The translations under genes and the position numbers were made by a program. From Symsagittifera roscoffensis (taxonomy: Eukaryota; Xenacoelomorpha; Acoela; Convolutidae), in assembly GCF_963678635.1 (NCBI RefSeq), contig NW_026970820.1, positions 498,001 through 562,000 on the forward strand: 64,000 nt of DNA, written 5' to 3'. Position 1 is the first letter of the stretch. Each line of letters begins with the position of its first letter. This document shows, in pieces, positions 32,081-45,657 of the stretch. The notes under the pieces are model-generated. The model was not told where the DNA came from and made no database searches. It worked only from the letters and a program-made list of their open reading frames with translations.

Positions 32081-34284
32081 CACCCTCAAGGTCACGTGAC
32101 TTACTTTTGTTTTTGGTATTTTCTGAAACCAAAACAATAAGGTCATGCGCCAATATCATGGCCTCAAGCAAAGACGTCGGACTCTACGCATTCACATTAG
32201 CCTTGCGCCATTCGGGCGCAAATGCCAATGCTCAATTAATTTTGCCAGGTGAAAATTTTTCAAAGGAAAATGCTGATAAATTTTAACTGAAACTACCACC
32301 AAAAAAAACCAAAGATATCAAAGTGTGAAACAATCAAGTTTTTGCTAATACCGGGCATGCAGTGAGACTGATTTCGGCAAAAATAAAATGGAAAATGAAG
32401 GAAATGGAAAGAAAAAAATTGTTCAAAATAAGAACGCAACTTCAAAAACTTATTTGATCTCCGCTAATGTCATAATTCCGATCAGGCTGATTTCAGATTT
32501 TAAGCGTCGAATTTACGGTTACGGCTGCTCCCTCTACAGGTCCCAGAGGGACCGAGTGAGCATCCTACCTCGATCCAGGATAACGGATAGTTGTTTTCAA
32601 TTTTTCACAAAGTTTTTTTCACTAATGCTTGTTTTCAATTCCTCATGAGAAGCTGTATAATTTTTTAAAAAATTAATTTTATTAATCAATGCTTCCAAGA
32701 ACAACTGTTGTTAGGGGGTTACAAATGCGGTTGGTGAAAACTAGTAAGGGATAATGATGAGAAAAATTGTAAGTTTTCAAATGAATTTAAAAACAGTTTT
32801 TTTCTTTTTTCTTTTGTAAATCGGGAGAAATGAATCACTTTTTTTTGTTTTCCTCGCACCACTCACTGTTCTTAAGTAATGAAGATTCCTGTTCTAGCCG
32901 TTTATTACACTTTGGCAGAAACAACATCAATAGATGTAAAATGTTTAAAAAAAAAAATTAAAAATTATGTTTTTTTTTTAAAAAAGTCAAAAATTTGTAA
33001 TTTTCAAAATTGAAAAAAAGTGAAAATTAATTGCGTATTACGATTCAGCGTACCCAACTTAGTGGGTCTAGCATTTTAAATTACCAAAAAATGTTGAAAA
33101 TTGTAGATTTTATGAAGTTTTCATTCTGGCTATGTTTCCTTGTCGCCTCCACTTAAGGCACCTTTGAGCCAACTTGAGAAACTGGAACCTAAACAAGCTA
33201 AGCAGATAGTCTGAATGAGCCATTTTTAGCTTGATAACACGCCTGGAAGAAAAAAAAATCCAGAAAAGAAAGAAAATTTTGAACTTTAACCTTTTTTTCT
33301 TCTTCAAATGGCGATACTTAGAATAATTTTTCAGCTGAAAAGTTCAAAAAAAATCGAAAAATTCGAATTTTGAAAAATTTTTAAAAAAATCTCATCACTC
33401 TGTTTATTGGAGTCTTCGAGGTTTTTGGAGACCTTATCTGGCGACTAACAACAAGTGGATCACTTATTTTAAAATTTTGAGAAAGGTCAAAAAAACATGT
33501 TTTTTCGACTTTTTTCACAGAATTCCGAAAGCAATATCTTGGCTAAAAACAAGAATGAGGGCCTAAAATTAGTACAAACAGTACTCCCACATAAGGTATA
33601 TTAGGGTGGAAACAAAAAATTTACTCTGACTCAATAATCGTTTTTTAACTTTATTTCTGAACAAGAAATTGAAAAGAAATCAAAAACTTAAAATTTTTTT
33701 GAAAAAAATGATTTTTTTTTAAAAGTGCCAATTTTTAGCTGAAACTTTTCATTTTAGCTAAGAAAACCAGAGCAATGCCCTTTAAGCTCAATTAAATTAA
33801 TATAGCAAATTGTTTTCAAGTTTTTTCGTTAAAAGCTTTCATTTTGAAAGAGTAGTCAAAATTGGGTAAAAAAAAGTCAAAAAAATCAATTTTCTCTGAT
33901 TCAAAAACCTCCACCACCATGATAATTAGTTCGTTAGATAGGACTCCTAAGATCAATTTAGACTTACTTTCATAAAAATATCAAAATTTTTACTTATTTT
34001 TGAGAATTAAGCAAAATAAAAATTTTTCCCAAATTGGGCAAAAAGCCCAAATTAGCCCAAACACCTGTTAAAAATTGTTGGGTCAAAAAATCACAAAAGG
34101 AAACCCCTATTCGTTTGACATTTTAGGGCCGCATGCAAAAAATTAGACCAATCTAACCTGACAATTTCGAGAATCAACTTTTTTGTCAAAATTCTCTAAA
34201 GACCAATTTAGGGAGATTACTTGTACCGGTGGGGGCCCTACCCCACCTAAAAAATTTTTGAAATGCTGGAACGCGGCCACCTAG
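32081..34284. repeat. Type A unit, 2,204 bp, between the two B blocks
   Basis: A lone A unit sandwiched B-A-B, with CTAG at both joints. It looks identical to 8364-10567 although 21.5 kb separates them. Subtype a2 left, subtype 1 right. Confidence 0.92.
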
Positions 34285-36788
34285 AGGTTACTCTTTCGCC
34301 CCACCCACCCGACCTAAGCCTTTACCCACCCACCTGATCAGTCAGGTCGCTTCCACGTCGTCTTTTTAAATTTGATTCATTCCGTAGCTGGAATCGATTA
34401 ATGGTATTGCCTAAGAAATAAAAGATTGACAGACACGACTGTTTGATAGAGACTTTTTCGGATCTTTTTTTCTAATACATTTTCAAAATTATATCCTGGA
34501 AATAATTATGCGCCTTCATCACATATGTCATCGAAGCAAATAGAGTATCGTGTTCGTTCCATAAATGTATCCCAGTATCCACAATGCTAAGAAGCAGGAA
34601 AACTAAAATACCTTTCTATTAAATTTGAGATTCAATGTCTCTTGAAGGAAAAGAAAACGCTCTCCTAGGGTGCAAGTTTTCCGCAAAAACTGTATAAGCT
34701 GAAACATAACAGCACAACATATCGGCTGCTCTCTATTTCTCTGCTCTTTATTCGAGGTCCCGGATGCCCCTACCTGGGACCACAAGGGTCCCAGGGCGCA
34801 TCCTATAAGGATTAAAGCATCAAACGTACAATCATGAAATGAGAAATTGTAATCACTTATTACAATTTTTCATATTTCATTTTGCTCAGCAATCAATAAA
34901 CTGTTGTATTTTTAACTTGAAGAGCCTCTTATATTATCAAACAAAATTTTTCGATAAAAATTACATTTTTTTTTAGTTTTTCAAACAAAATTTTCAAATT
35001 TGAAACAAAAGAAAACCCTGCATTTCTTTGCAGTAACTAAGTCAATGCACTGTAGCTACACTAGTGAATGTAAAACATAGTTAAAAAAACGGACAACTGA
35101 ATCTGGTTTTTTAAATTTAATTTTTTTTTGTTTGGCTTTTAAATAGGATCACGTCAATTAATAATTGAAATTGAGCAAACAAGAATATAACACTCGCAAT
35201 TTTTGTTCAAAATTGACTAGAAAAACGATCAAACCACTCTATATTGCCTATGGCAAGCTCAAAACATCCATCAAAAACCACTTTTGTTCACTTTTAAAAT
35301 TGAATTATTTTTCGACCAAAAAAAGTTAGAGATGAAATTGAAAAAAAACGAAAATTTACCTAATTTGAAAAAATTGGTGTCAAATTGCCTTATCCATAGA
35401 AACATTTTCTATGAACCTATTCAGAAAGGTTTTTGTTGAGCAATGCCGAAAAAAATACCCCTTTTGAGAAAAATTCAAAAAACACATTTTTGGTTAACTC
35501 AAAAAAGTGGAAAAAGTGGGAAAAGGGGTCTTCAAAATGAAACCATCCAAAAGTGGCATTAACTAACTGCCATTTTTTTGTGAATTCAGACCCGCATGCA
35601 AAAAATTACGAAGATCCTACGTGAAGTTTTTGAGAACAGATTAGTTTCTCCGGAATTTTGGTAGTACTAATTTCATTACTGTACTTATAATTAAAGTCAA
35701 ATCAAAAAGTCGTAAAAACTACAATTTTTAATCAATTTTGACAAATAAATGATCAAAACCCACTAAATTGGCTATAGCAAGTTCGAATCTACCATCAGAA
35801 ACCATTTTTTCCCATTTCTGAAAATTTTCATTTTTTAAAAAATAAATGTTGAGTCACAAACGGGAAAAATCATACTTTTTCAAAAATTCAAAAAAAATTG
35901 ATCCATTTAAACTCATTCATCAGGCAACACGTTAGGAACCTGTTCAGAATGGTTTCCATGATCAAAGCAGCAAAAGTCACCCATTTTGAGAAAAGTCGAA
36001 AAAACACCTTTTTAGTTAACTCAAAAAAGTGGAAAAAGTGGAGAAAGGGGTCTTCAAAACGAAACCATCCAAAAGTGGCATTAACTAACTGCCATTTTTT
36101 TGTGAATTCAGACCCGCATGCAAAAATTTACGAAAATCCTACGTGAAGTTTTTGAGAACAGATTAGTTTCTCGGGAATTTTGGTAGTACTATTTTTATTA
36201 CTATAATTATAATTAAAGTCAAAACTAAAAGTCGTAAAAACTACAATTTTTAATCAATTTCGACAAATTAATGATCAAAACGCACTAAATTGCCTATGGC
36301 AAGTTCGAATGTACCATCAGAAACCATTTTTTCCCATTTTGAAAATTTTCATTTTTTTGAAATTAAATGTTGAGTCACAAACGGGAAAAAACAATTTTTT
36401 TCAAAAAGTCAAAAAAAATTGTTCCATTTAAACTTATCCATTAGGCCACACGTTGGGAACCTGTTCAGAATGGTTTTCATGATCATAGCAGCAAAATTTA
36501 CCCATTTTGAGAAAAGTCGAAAAAACACCTTTTTAGTTAACTCAAAAAAGTGGAAAAAGTGGGAAAAAGGGTCTTCAAAATGAAACCATCCAAAAGTGGC
36601 ATTAACAAACTGCCCTTATTTTCTAAATTCAGACCCGCATGCAAAAAATTAGGAAATTCTGACGTGCGGTTTTCCAGAAGTCGATAGTTTCTAGAAAAAT
36701 GTACCACTGTAAAAAATTTTCTACCTTTTGACCGGGAGGGGCCCCTACCCCTCCCTAATTGCTTTTTGTGCTACACGCGACCATCTAG
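34285..36788 (-). mobile_element. Type B block, copy 2
   Basis: This is the same 2,504-bp unit as B1, shifted by 4,708 bp and flanked on both sides by type A units. Near-identity to B1, with one substitution seen in the middle direct repeat, means very recent duplication or conversion. The CTAG at its right edge is 36785-36788. Confidence 0.75.
35078..36653. repeat. Three direct repeats of about 523 bp in B copy 2
   Basis: Counterpart of 30370-31945, differing by one substitution in the 82-codon open frame at 35898 that I could spot. Confidence 0.75.
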
Positions 36789-39013
36789 CACCCTCAAGGT
36801 CACGTGACTTATATTTTTTTTTTGGTATTTTCTGAAACCAAAAGAGAGCATGGTCACGCATCGACATCACATCATGTGCTCAAGCAAATACGTAGACTTC
36901 TACGCATTCCCATTCGCAGTGCGCCCTTCGGGCGCAAATGCCAATGCTCAACTAATTTCGCCAAGTGAAAATTTTTTAAAGAAAATTTCTGATAAAATTT
37001 AACTTAAACTACCACCAAAAAACGCAAAGATTTCAAAGTGTGAAACAATCAAGTTTTTGCTAATACCGGGGATGCAGTGAGACTGATTTCGGCACAAATA
37101 AAATGGAAATGAAGGAAATGGAAAGAAAAAAATTGTTCAAAAGAAGAACGCAACATCAAAAACTTATTTGATCTCTGCTAACGTCATAATTTCGATCAGG
37201 CTGATTTCAGATTTTAAGCGTAGAATTTACGGTTACGGCTGCTCCCTCTACAGGTCCCAGAGGGACCGAGTGAGCATCCTACCTCGATCCAGGATAACGG
37301 ATAGTTGTTTTTAATTTTTCACAAAATTTTTTTTTCACTAATGCTTGTTTTCAATTCCTCATGAGAAGCTGTATAAAGTAAAAAAACAATTGATTTTATT
37401 AATCAATGCTTCCAAGAACAACTGATGTTAGGCGGTTACAAATGCGGTTGTTGAAAACTAGTAAGGGATAATGATGAGAAAAATTGTAAGTTTTCAAATG
37501 AATTGAAAAACTGTTTTTTTCTTTTTTTTCTTTTGTAAATCGGTAGAAATGAATCATTTTTTTTTCAAGTTTTCCTCGCACCACCCACTGTTCTTAAGTA
37601 ATGAAGATTCCTTCTCTAGCCGTTTATAACACTTTGGCAGAAAAAAAACATCAATATGATGTAAAATGTTTTAAAAAAGAGAAAAATTTAAAAATTATGT
37701 TTTTTTTTAAAAATCAATAAATTTGTAATTTTCAAAATTGAAAAAAAGTGAAAATTAATTGCATATTACGATTCAGCGTACCCAACTTAGTGGGTCTAGC
37801 ATTTTAAATTACCAAAAAATGTTGAAAATTGTAGATTTTACGAAGTTTTCATTTTGGCTACTTTTCCTTTTCGCCTTCACTTAAGGCACCTTTGAGCCAA
37901 CTTGAGAAACTGGAACCTAAACAAGCTATACAGATAGTCTGAATGAGCCATTTTCAGCGTAATAACACCCCTGGAAGAAAAAAAACTGCCGAAAAGAAAG
38001 GGAATTTTGAACTTTAACTTTTTTTCTTCTTCAAATGGCGATACTTAGAATAATTTTTCAGCTGAAAAGTTCAAAAAAAATCAAAAAATTCAAATTTTGA
38101 AAAAATTTGTAAGAAAATCTCATCAGTCTGTTTATTGGAGTCTTCGAGATTTTGGGAGACCTTATCTGGCGGCTAACAACAAGTGGGTCACTTATTTTAA
38201 AATTTTGAGAAAGGTCAAAAAAACCTGTTTTTACGATTTTTTAGACAGAAATCCGAAAGCAATATCTTGGCTTAAAACAAAAATGAGGGCCTAAAAATAG
38301 TACAAACAGTACTCCCACATAAAGTACAATAGGTTGGAAACAAAAAATTGACTCTGATTCAAAAATCGTTTTTTATCTTTATTTCTGAACAAAAAATTGT
38401 AAAAAAATCAAAAACTTAAAAATTTTTTGAAAAAAATTATTGTTTCGAAAAAGTGCCAATTTTCAGCTGAAACTTTTCATTTTAGCTAAAAAAGCCAGAG
38501 CAAGGCCCTTTAAGCTCAAAAAAATTAATTAAGCAAATTATTTTCAAGTTTTTTCGTTAAAGGCTTTTATTTTGAAAAAGTATTCAAAAATGGGTAAAAA
38601 AAAGTCAAAAAAATCAATTTTCTCAGATTCAAAAACCTTCACCACCATGATGATTAAATCGCTAGATAGGACTGCTGAAACCAATTTAGACGTAATTTCA
38701 TAAGCATATCAAAATTTTTACTTATTTTTGAGAATTAGGCAAAATAAAAACTTTTCCCAAATTGGGCAAAAAGCCCAAATTAGCCCAAACACCTGTTAAA
38801 AATTGTTGGGTCAAAAAATCACAAAAGGAAACCCCTATTCATTTGACATTTTAGGGCCGCATGCAAAAAATTAGACCATTCTAACCTGACAATTTCGAGA
38901 ATCGACTTTTTTGCAAAATTTCTCTATAGTCCATTTGAGGGATATTACTTGTACCGGTGGGGGCCCCTACCCCACCTCAAAAAATTTTGTAATGCTGGAA
39001 CGCGGCCACCTAG
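36789..39013. repeat. Type A unit, 2,225 bp
   Basis: First unit of the long right-hand array and the longest complete one. Subtype a1 left with a small duplication (CATCACATCATG near 36863) and a weakened CACGTG flank. Subtype 2 right end. Confidence 0.9.
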
Positions 39014-41230
39014 CACCCTCAAGGTCACGTGACTTATTTTTGGTTTTGGTATTTTCTGAAACCAAAGCGAGCATGGTCATGCATCGACATCATGTGCTCA
39101 AGCAAATACGTGGACTTCTACGCATTCCCATTCGCAATGCGCCCATCGGGCGAAAATGCCAATGCATAATTAATTTTGCCAGGTGAAAAAAAAATTTTAA
39201 AGAAAAATTCTGATAAATTTTAATCTAAACTATCACCAAAAAACGCAAAGATTTCAAATTGTAAAACAATCAAGTTTTTGCTATTACCGGGCATGCAGTG
39301 AGACTGATTTCGGCAAAATTAAAAGAGAAAATGAAGGAAATGGAAAGAAAAAAACTGTTCAAAATAAGAACGCAACATCAAAAATACTTATTTGATCTCT
39401 GCAAATGTCATAATTCCGATCAGGCTGATTTCAGATTTTAAGCATAGAATTTACGGTTACGGCTGCTCCCTCTATAGGTCCCAGAGGGACCGAGTGAGCA
39501 TCCTACCTCGATCCAGGATAACGGATAGTTGTTTTTCATTTTTCATAAAATTTTTTTTTTCTTTAATGCTTGTTTTCATTTTCACATGAGAAGCTGTAGA
39601 CATTTCAAAACATTTTGATTTCATGAAACAATGGTTCTAAGAACAACTGACGTTAGGGTTGGTGAAATACGGTTGGTGAAAACTGGTAAAGGATAATGTT
39701 GAGAAAAATTGTAAGCTTTAGGAAAATTTAAAAAACATGTTTTTTCTTCTTTTTTTTGTAAATCGGGAGAAATCATTCAAATTTTTAAATTTTACCTTAA
39801 ACCAACTATTTTTCTTAAGTAATGAAGATTCCTGTTCTAGCCTTTTATGAAACTTTGGCAGAAAAAACATCAAAATTTTGAAAATGTTTTAAAATAAAGA
39901 AAAACTATAAATTATGTTATTTTTGCAAAAAAAATCAAAAAATAGTAAATTTAAAAATTAAAAAAAAGTGAAAAACAATTGCGTATTGCGATTCAGCGTA
40001 CCCAAAATAGTGGGTCTAGCATTTTAAATTACCAAAAAACGTTGAAAATTGTAGATTTTATGAAGTTTTCATTTTGGCTATTTTTCCTTGTCGCCTCCAC
40101 TTAAGGCACCTTTGAGCCAACTTGAGAAACTGGAATTTAAACAAGCTATACAGATAGTCTGAATGAGCCATTTTTAGCGTGATAACACGCCTGGAAGAAA
40201 AAAACTGCAGAAAAGAAAGGAAATTTTGAACTTTGACCTTTTTTCTTCTTCAAATGGCGATACTTAGAATAATTTTTCAGCTGAAAAGTTCAAAAAAAAT
40301 CAAAAAATTCAAATTTTGAAGAAATTTAAAAAAATTCTCATCAGTCTGTTTATTGGAGTCTTCGAGGTTTTAGAAGATCTTATCTGGCGGCTAACAACAA
40401 AAGGATCACTTATTATAAAAATTTGAGAAAGGTCAAAAAAACATGTTTTTTCGATTTTTTTGACAGAATTCCGAAAGCAATATCTTGGCTAAAAACAAGA
40501 ATGAGGGCCTAAAATTAGTACAAACAGTACTCCCACATAAGGTACATTAGGTTGGAAACAAAAAATTTACTCTGACTCAAAAATCGTTTTTTAACTTTAT
40601 TTCTGAACAAGAAATTGAAAAGAAATCAAAAACTTAAAAATTTTTTGAAAAAAATGATTGTTTTGAAAAAGTGCCAAATTTTAGCTGAAACTTTTCATTT
40701 TAGCTAAGAAAGCCAGAACAATGCCCTTTAAGCTCAAATAAATTAATATAGCAATTTTTATTCAAGTTTTTTCGTTAGAGGCTTTTTTTTTGAAAAAGTA
40801 TTCAAAAATAGGTAAAAAAAAGTCAAAAAAATCAATTTTCTCCGATTCAAAAACGTCCACTACCATGATGATTTGTTCGTTAGATAGGACTGCTGAGATC
40901 ACTTTAGACTTACTTTCATAAAAATATCAAAATTTTTACTTATTTTTGAGAATTAGGCAAAATAAAAACTTTTCCCAGATTGGGCAAAAAGCCCAAATTA
41001 GCCCAAACACCTGTTAAAAATTGTTCGGTCAAAAAATCACAAAAGGAAACCCCTATTCGTTTGACATTTTAGGGCCGCATGCAAAAATTTAGACCAATCT
41101 AACCTGACAATTTCGAGAATCGACTTTTTTGTCAAAATTCTCTAAAGACCAATTTAGGGAGATTACTTGTACCGGTGGGGGCCCTACCCCACCTAAAAAA
41201 TTTTTGAAATGCTGGAACGCGGCCACCTAG
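39014..41230. repeat. Type A unit, 2,217 bp (twin of 61117-63333)
   Basis: An unusually diverged unit (for example GGTTGGTGAAATACGG at 39656 and GCATAGAATTTACGG), yet it looks identical to the unit at 61117, ten units away. Neighbouring units do not match, so a single unit was copied. The GC hairpin is broken (GCGCCCATCGGGCGA). Confidence 0.9.
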
Positions 41231-43444
41231 CACCCTCAAGGTCACGTGTGTGATTTTTGTTTTTGGTATTTTCTGAAAACAAAAGAGAGCGTGGTCATGC
41301 ATCTACATCATGTGCCCAAGCAAATACGTGGACTTCTACGCATTCCCATTCGCAATGCGCCCATCGGGCTCAAATGCCAATGCTCAATTAATTTTGCCAG
41401 GTGAAAAAAAAATTATTTAAAAAGTTCTGCTAAACTTTATTTTAAACTACCACCAAAAAACGCAAAGATTTCAAAGTGTAAAACAATCAAATTTTTGCCA
41501 ATACCGGGCTTGCAATGAGACTGATGTTGACAAAAGTAAAATAGAAAATGTAGAAAATGGAAAGAAAAAAATTGTTCAAAATAAGAACGCAACATCAAAA
41601 ACTTATTTGATCTCCGCTCAAATCATAATTCAGATCAGGCTGATTTCAGATTTTAAGCGTAGAATTTACGTTTACGGCTGCTCCCTCTACAGGTCCCAGA
41701 GGGACCGAGTGAGCATCCTACCTCGATCCAGGTTAACGGATAGTTGTTCTTAATTTTTCACAATTTTTTTTTCTCTAATGCTTGTTTTCACTTCCTCATG
41801 AGAAGCTGTATTAATTTTTAAAAAATTTATTTTATCCATCAATGCTTCCAAGAACAACTGATTTTAGGCGATTACAAATGCGGTTGTTGAAACTAGTAAG
41901 GGATAATGATGAGAAAAATTGTAAGTTTTCAAATGAATTTAAAAACAGTTTTTTTCCTTTTTTTCTTTTGTAAATCGGGAGAAATGAATCAGTTTTTTTT
42001 AAGTTTTCCTCGCACCACCCACTGTTCCTAAGTAATGAAGATTCCTGTTCTAGCCGTTATAACACTTTGGCAGAAAAAACATCAATATGATGTAAAATGT
42101 TTTGAAAAAGAGAAAAATTTAAACATTATGTTTTTTAAAAAAAAAATCAAAAAATTGTAATTTTCAAAATTGAAAAAAAGTAAAAGTTAATTGCATATTA
42201 CGATTCACCGTACCCAACTTAGTGGGTATAGCATTTTAAATTACCAAAAAATGTTGAAAATTGTAGATTTTATGAAGTTTTCATTTTGGCTATTTTTCCT
42301 TGTCGCCTCCACTCAAGGCACCTTTGAGCCAACTTGAGAAACTGGAACCTAAACAAGCTATACAGATAAGTCTCAATGAGCCATTTTCAGCGTGATAACA
42401 CGCCTGGAAGAAAAAAAACTCCAGAAAAGAAAGAAAATTTTGAACTTTAACCTTTTTTCTTCTTCAAATGGCGATACTTAGAATAATTTTTCATCTGAAA
42501 AGTTCAAAAAAAATCAAAAAATTCAAATTTTGAAAATTTTTTTAAAAAATCTCATCAGTCTGTTTATTGGAGTCTTCGAGGTTTTGAGAGATCTTATCTG
42601 GCGGCTAACAACAAAAGGATCATTTATTATAAAAATTTGAGAAAGGTCAAAAAAACATGTTTTTTCGACTTTTTTGACAGAATTTCGAAAGCAATATCTT
42701 GGCAAAAAACAAGAATGAGGGCCTAAAATTAGTACAAACAGTACTCCCACATAAGGTACATTAGGTTGGAAACAAAAAATTTACTCTGACTCAAAAATCG
42801 TTTTTTAACTTTATTTCTGAACAAGAAATTGAAAAGAAATCAAAAACTTAAAAATTTTTTGAAAAAAATGATTGTTTTGAAAAAGTGCCAATTTTTAGCT
42901 GAAACTTTTCATTTTAGCTAATAAAGCCAGAGCAAGGACCTTTAAGCTCAAAAAAATTAATTATGCAAATTATTTTCAAGTTTTTTCGTTAAAGCCTTTT
43001 ATTTTGAAAAAGTATTCAAAAATGGGTAAAAAAAAGTCAAAAAAATCAATTTTCTCCGATTCAAAAAACTCCACTACCATGATGATTAGTGCGTTAGATA
43101 GGACTGCTGAGATCAATTTAGACGTTCTTTCATAAGTATATCAAAATTTTTACTTATTTTTGAGAATTAAGCAAAATAAAAACTTTTCCCAAATTGGGCA
43201 AAAAGCCCAAATTAGCCCAAACACCTGTTAAAAATTGTTGGGTCAAAAAATCACAAAAGGAAACCCCTATTCGTTTGAAATTTTAGGGCCGCATGCAAAA
43301 AATTAGACCAATCTAACCTGACAATTTCGAGAATCAACTTTTTTGTCAAAATTCTCTAAAGACCAATTTAGGGAGATTACTTGTACCGGTGGGGGCCCTA
43401 CCCCACCTAAAAAATTTTTGAAATGCTGGAACGCGGCCACCTAG
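41231..43444. repeat. Type A unit, 2,214 bp
   Basis: Subtype a1 with GTCACGTGTGTG at the left, shared with the unit at 47867. The GC hairpin is broken (GCGCCCATCGGGCTC). Subtype 1 right end. Confidence 0.9.
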
Positions 43445-45657
43445 CACCCTCAAGGTCACGTGACTTATTTTTGTTTTTCGTATTTTCTGAAACCAAAACA
43501 ATAAGGTCATGCGCCAATATCATGGCCTCAAGCAAAGACGTCGGACTCTACGCATTCACATTAGCCTTGCGCCATTCGGGCGCAAATGCCAATGCTCAAT
43601 TAATTTTGCCAGGTGAAAATTTTTCAAAGGAAAATTCTGATAAATTTTAACTGAAACTACCACCAAAAAAACCAAAGACATCAAAGTGTGAAACAATCAA
43701 GTTTTTGCTAATACCGGGCATGCAGTGAGACTGATTTCAGCAAAAATAAAATGGAAAATGAAGGAAATGGAAAGAAAAAAATTGTTCAAAATAAGAACGC
43801 AACTTCAAAAACTTATTTGATCTCCGCTAATGCCATAATTCCGATCAAACTGATTCCAGATTTTAAGCGTAGAGTTAACGGTTACGGCTGCTCCCTCTAC
43901 AGGTCCCAGAGGGACCGAGTGAGCATCCTATCTCGATCCAGGATAACGGATAGTTGTTTTTAATTTTTCACAAACGTTTTTTCACTAATGCTTGTTTTCA
44001 ATTCCTCATGAAAAGCTGTATAAATTTTTAAAAAATTGATTTTATTAATCAATGCTTCCAAGATCCAAGAACAACTGATGTTAGGGGGTTACAAATGCGG
44101 TTGGTGAAAACTAGTAAGGGATAATGATGAGAAAAATTGTAGGTTTTCTAATGAATTTAAAAACAGTTTTTTTTTTTCTTTTGTAAATCGGGAGAAATGA
44201 ATCAGTTTTTTTTTGTTTTCCTCGCACCACCCACTGTTCTTAAGTAATGAAGATTCATGTTCTAGCCGTTTATAACACTTTGGCAGAAACAACATCAATA
44301 TGATGTAAAATGTTTTAAAAAAGAGAAAAAATTAAAAATTATGTTTTTTTTTAACTAAGTCAAAAATTTTTTATTTTCAAAATTGACAAAAAATGAAAAA
44401 AAATTGCATATTACGATTCATCGTACCCAACTTAGTGGATCTAGCATTTTAAATTACCAAAAAATGTTGAAAATTGTAGATTTTATGAAGTTTTCATTCT
44501 GGCTATGTTTCCTTGTCGCCTCCACTTAAGGCACCTTTGAGCCAACTTGAGAAACTGGAACCTAAACAAGCTATGCAGATAGTCTGAATGAGCCATTTTT
44601 AGCTTGATAAATCGCCTGGAAGAAAATAAAATCCAGAAAAGAAAGAAAATTTTGAACTTTAACCTTTTTTCTTCTTCAAATGGCGATACTTAGAATAATT
44701 TTTCAGCTGAAAAGTTCAAAAAAAATCAAAAAATTCGAATTTTGAAAATTTTTTAAAAAAATCTCATCAGTCTGTTTATTGGAGTCTTCGAGGTTTTTGG
44801 AGACCTTATCTGGCGACTAACAACAAGTGGATCACTAATTTTAAAATTTTGAGAAAGGTCAAAAAAACATGTTTTTTCGACTTTTTTGACAGAATTCCGA
44901 AAGCAATATCTTGGCTAAAAACAAGAATGAGGACCTAAAATTAGTACAAACAGTACTCCCACATAAAGTACATTAGGGTGGAAACAAAAAATTTACTCTG
45001 ACTCAATAATCGTTTTTTAACTTTATTTCTGAACAAGAAATTGAAAAGAAATCAAAAACTGAAAAATTTTTTGAAAAAAATGATTGTTTTGAAAAAGTGC
45101 CAATTTTTAGCTGAAACTTTTCATTTAAGCTAAGAAAACCAGAGCAATGCCCTTTAAGCTCAATTAAATTAATATAGCAAATTGTTTTCAAGTTTTTTCG
45201 TTAAAGCCTTTCATTTTGAAAAAGTATTCAAAAATGGGTAAAAAAAAGTCAAAAAAATCAGTTTTCTCCGATTCAAAAACCTCCACTACCATGATGATTA
45301 GTGCATTAGATAGGACTGCTGAGATCAATTTAGACGTTTTTTCATAAGTATATCGAAATTTTTACTTATTTTTGAGAATTAAGCAAAATAAAAACTTTTC
45401 CCAAATTGGGCAAAAAGCCCAAATTAGCCCAAACACCTGTTAAAAATTGTTGGGTCAAAAAATCACAAAAAGAAACCCTTATTCGTTTGACATTTTAGGG
45501 CCGCATGCAAAAAATTAGACCAATCTAACCTGACAATTTCGAGAATCGACTTTTTTGCAAAATTTCTCTATAGTCCATTTGAGGGATATTACTTGTACCG
45601 GTGGGGGCCCCTACCCCACCTCAAAAAATTTTGTAATGCTGGAACGCGGCCACCTAG
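43445..45657. repeat. Type A unit, 2,213 bp
   Basis: Subtype a2 left, subtype 2 right. It shares the AGATCCAAGAACAAC duplication with the unit at 6144 and has a single change in the core (CCTATCTCGATCC) that leaves both stems intact. Confidence 0.9.
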
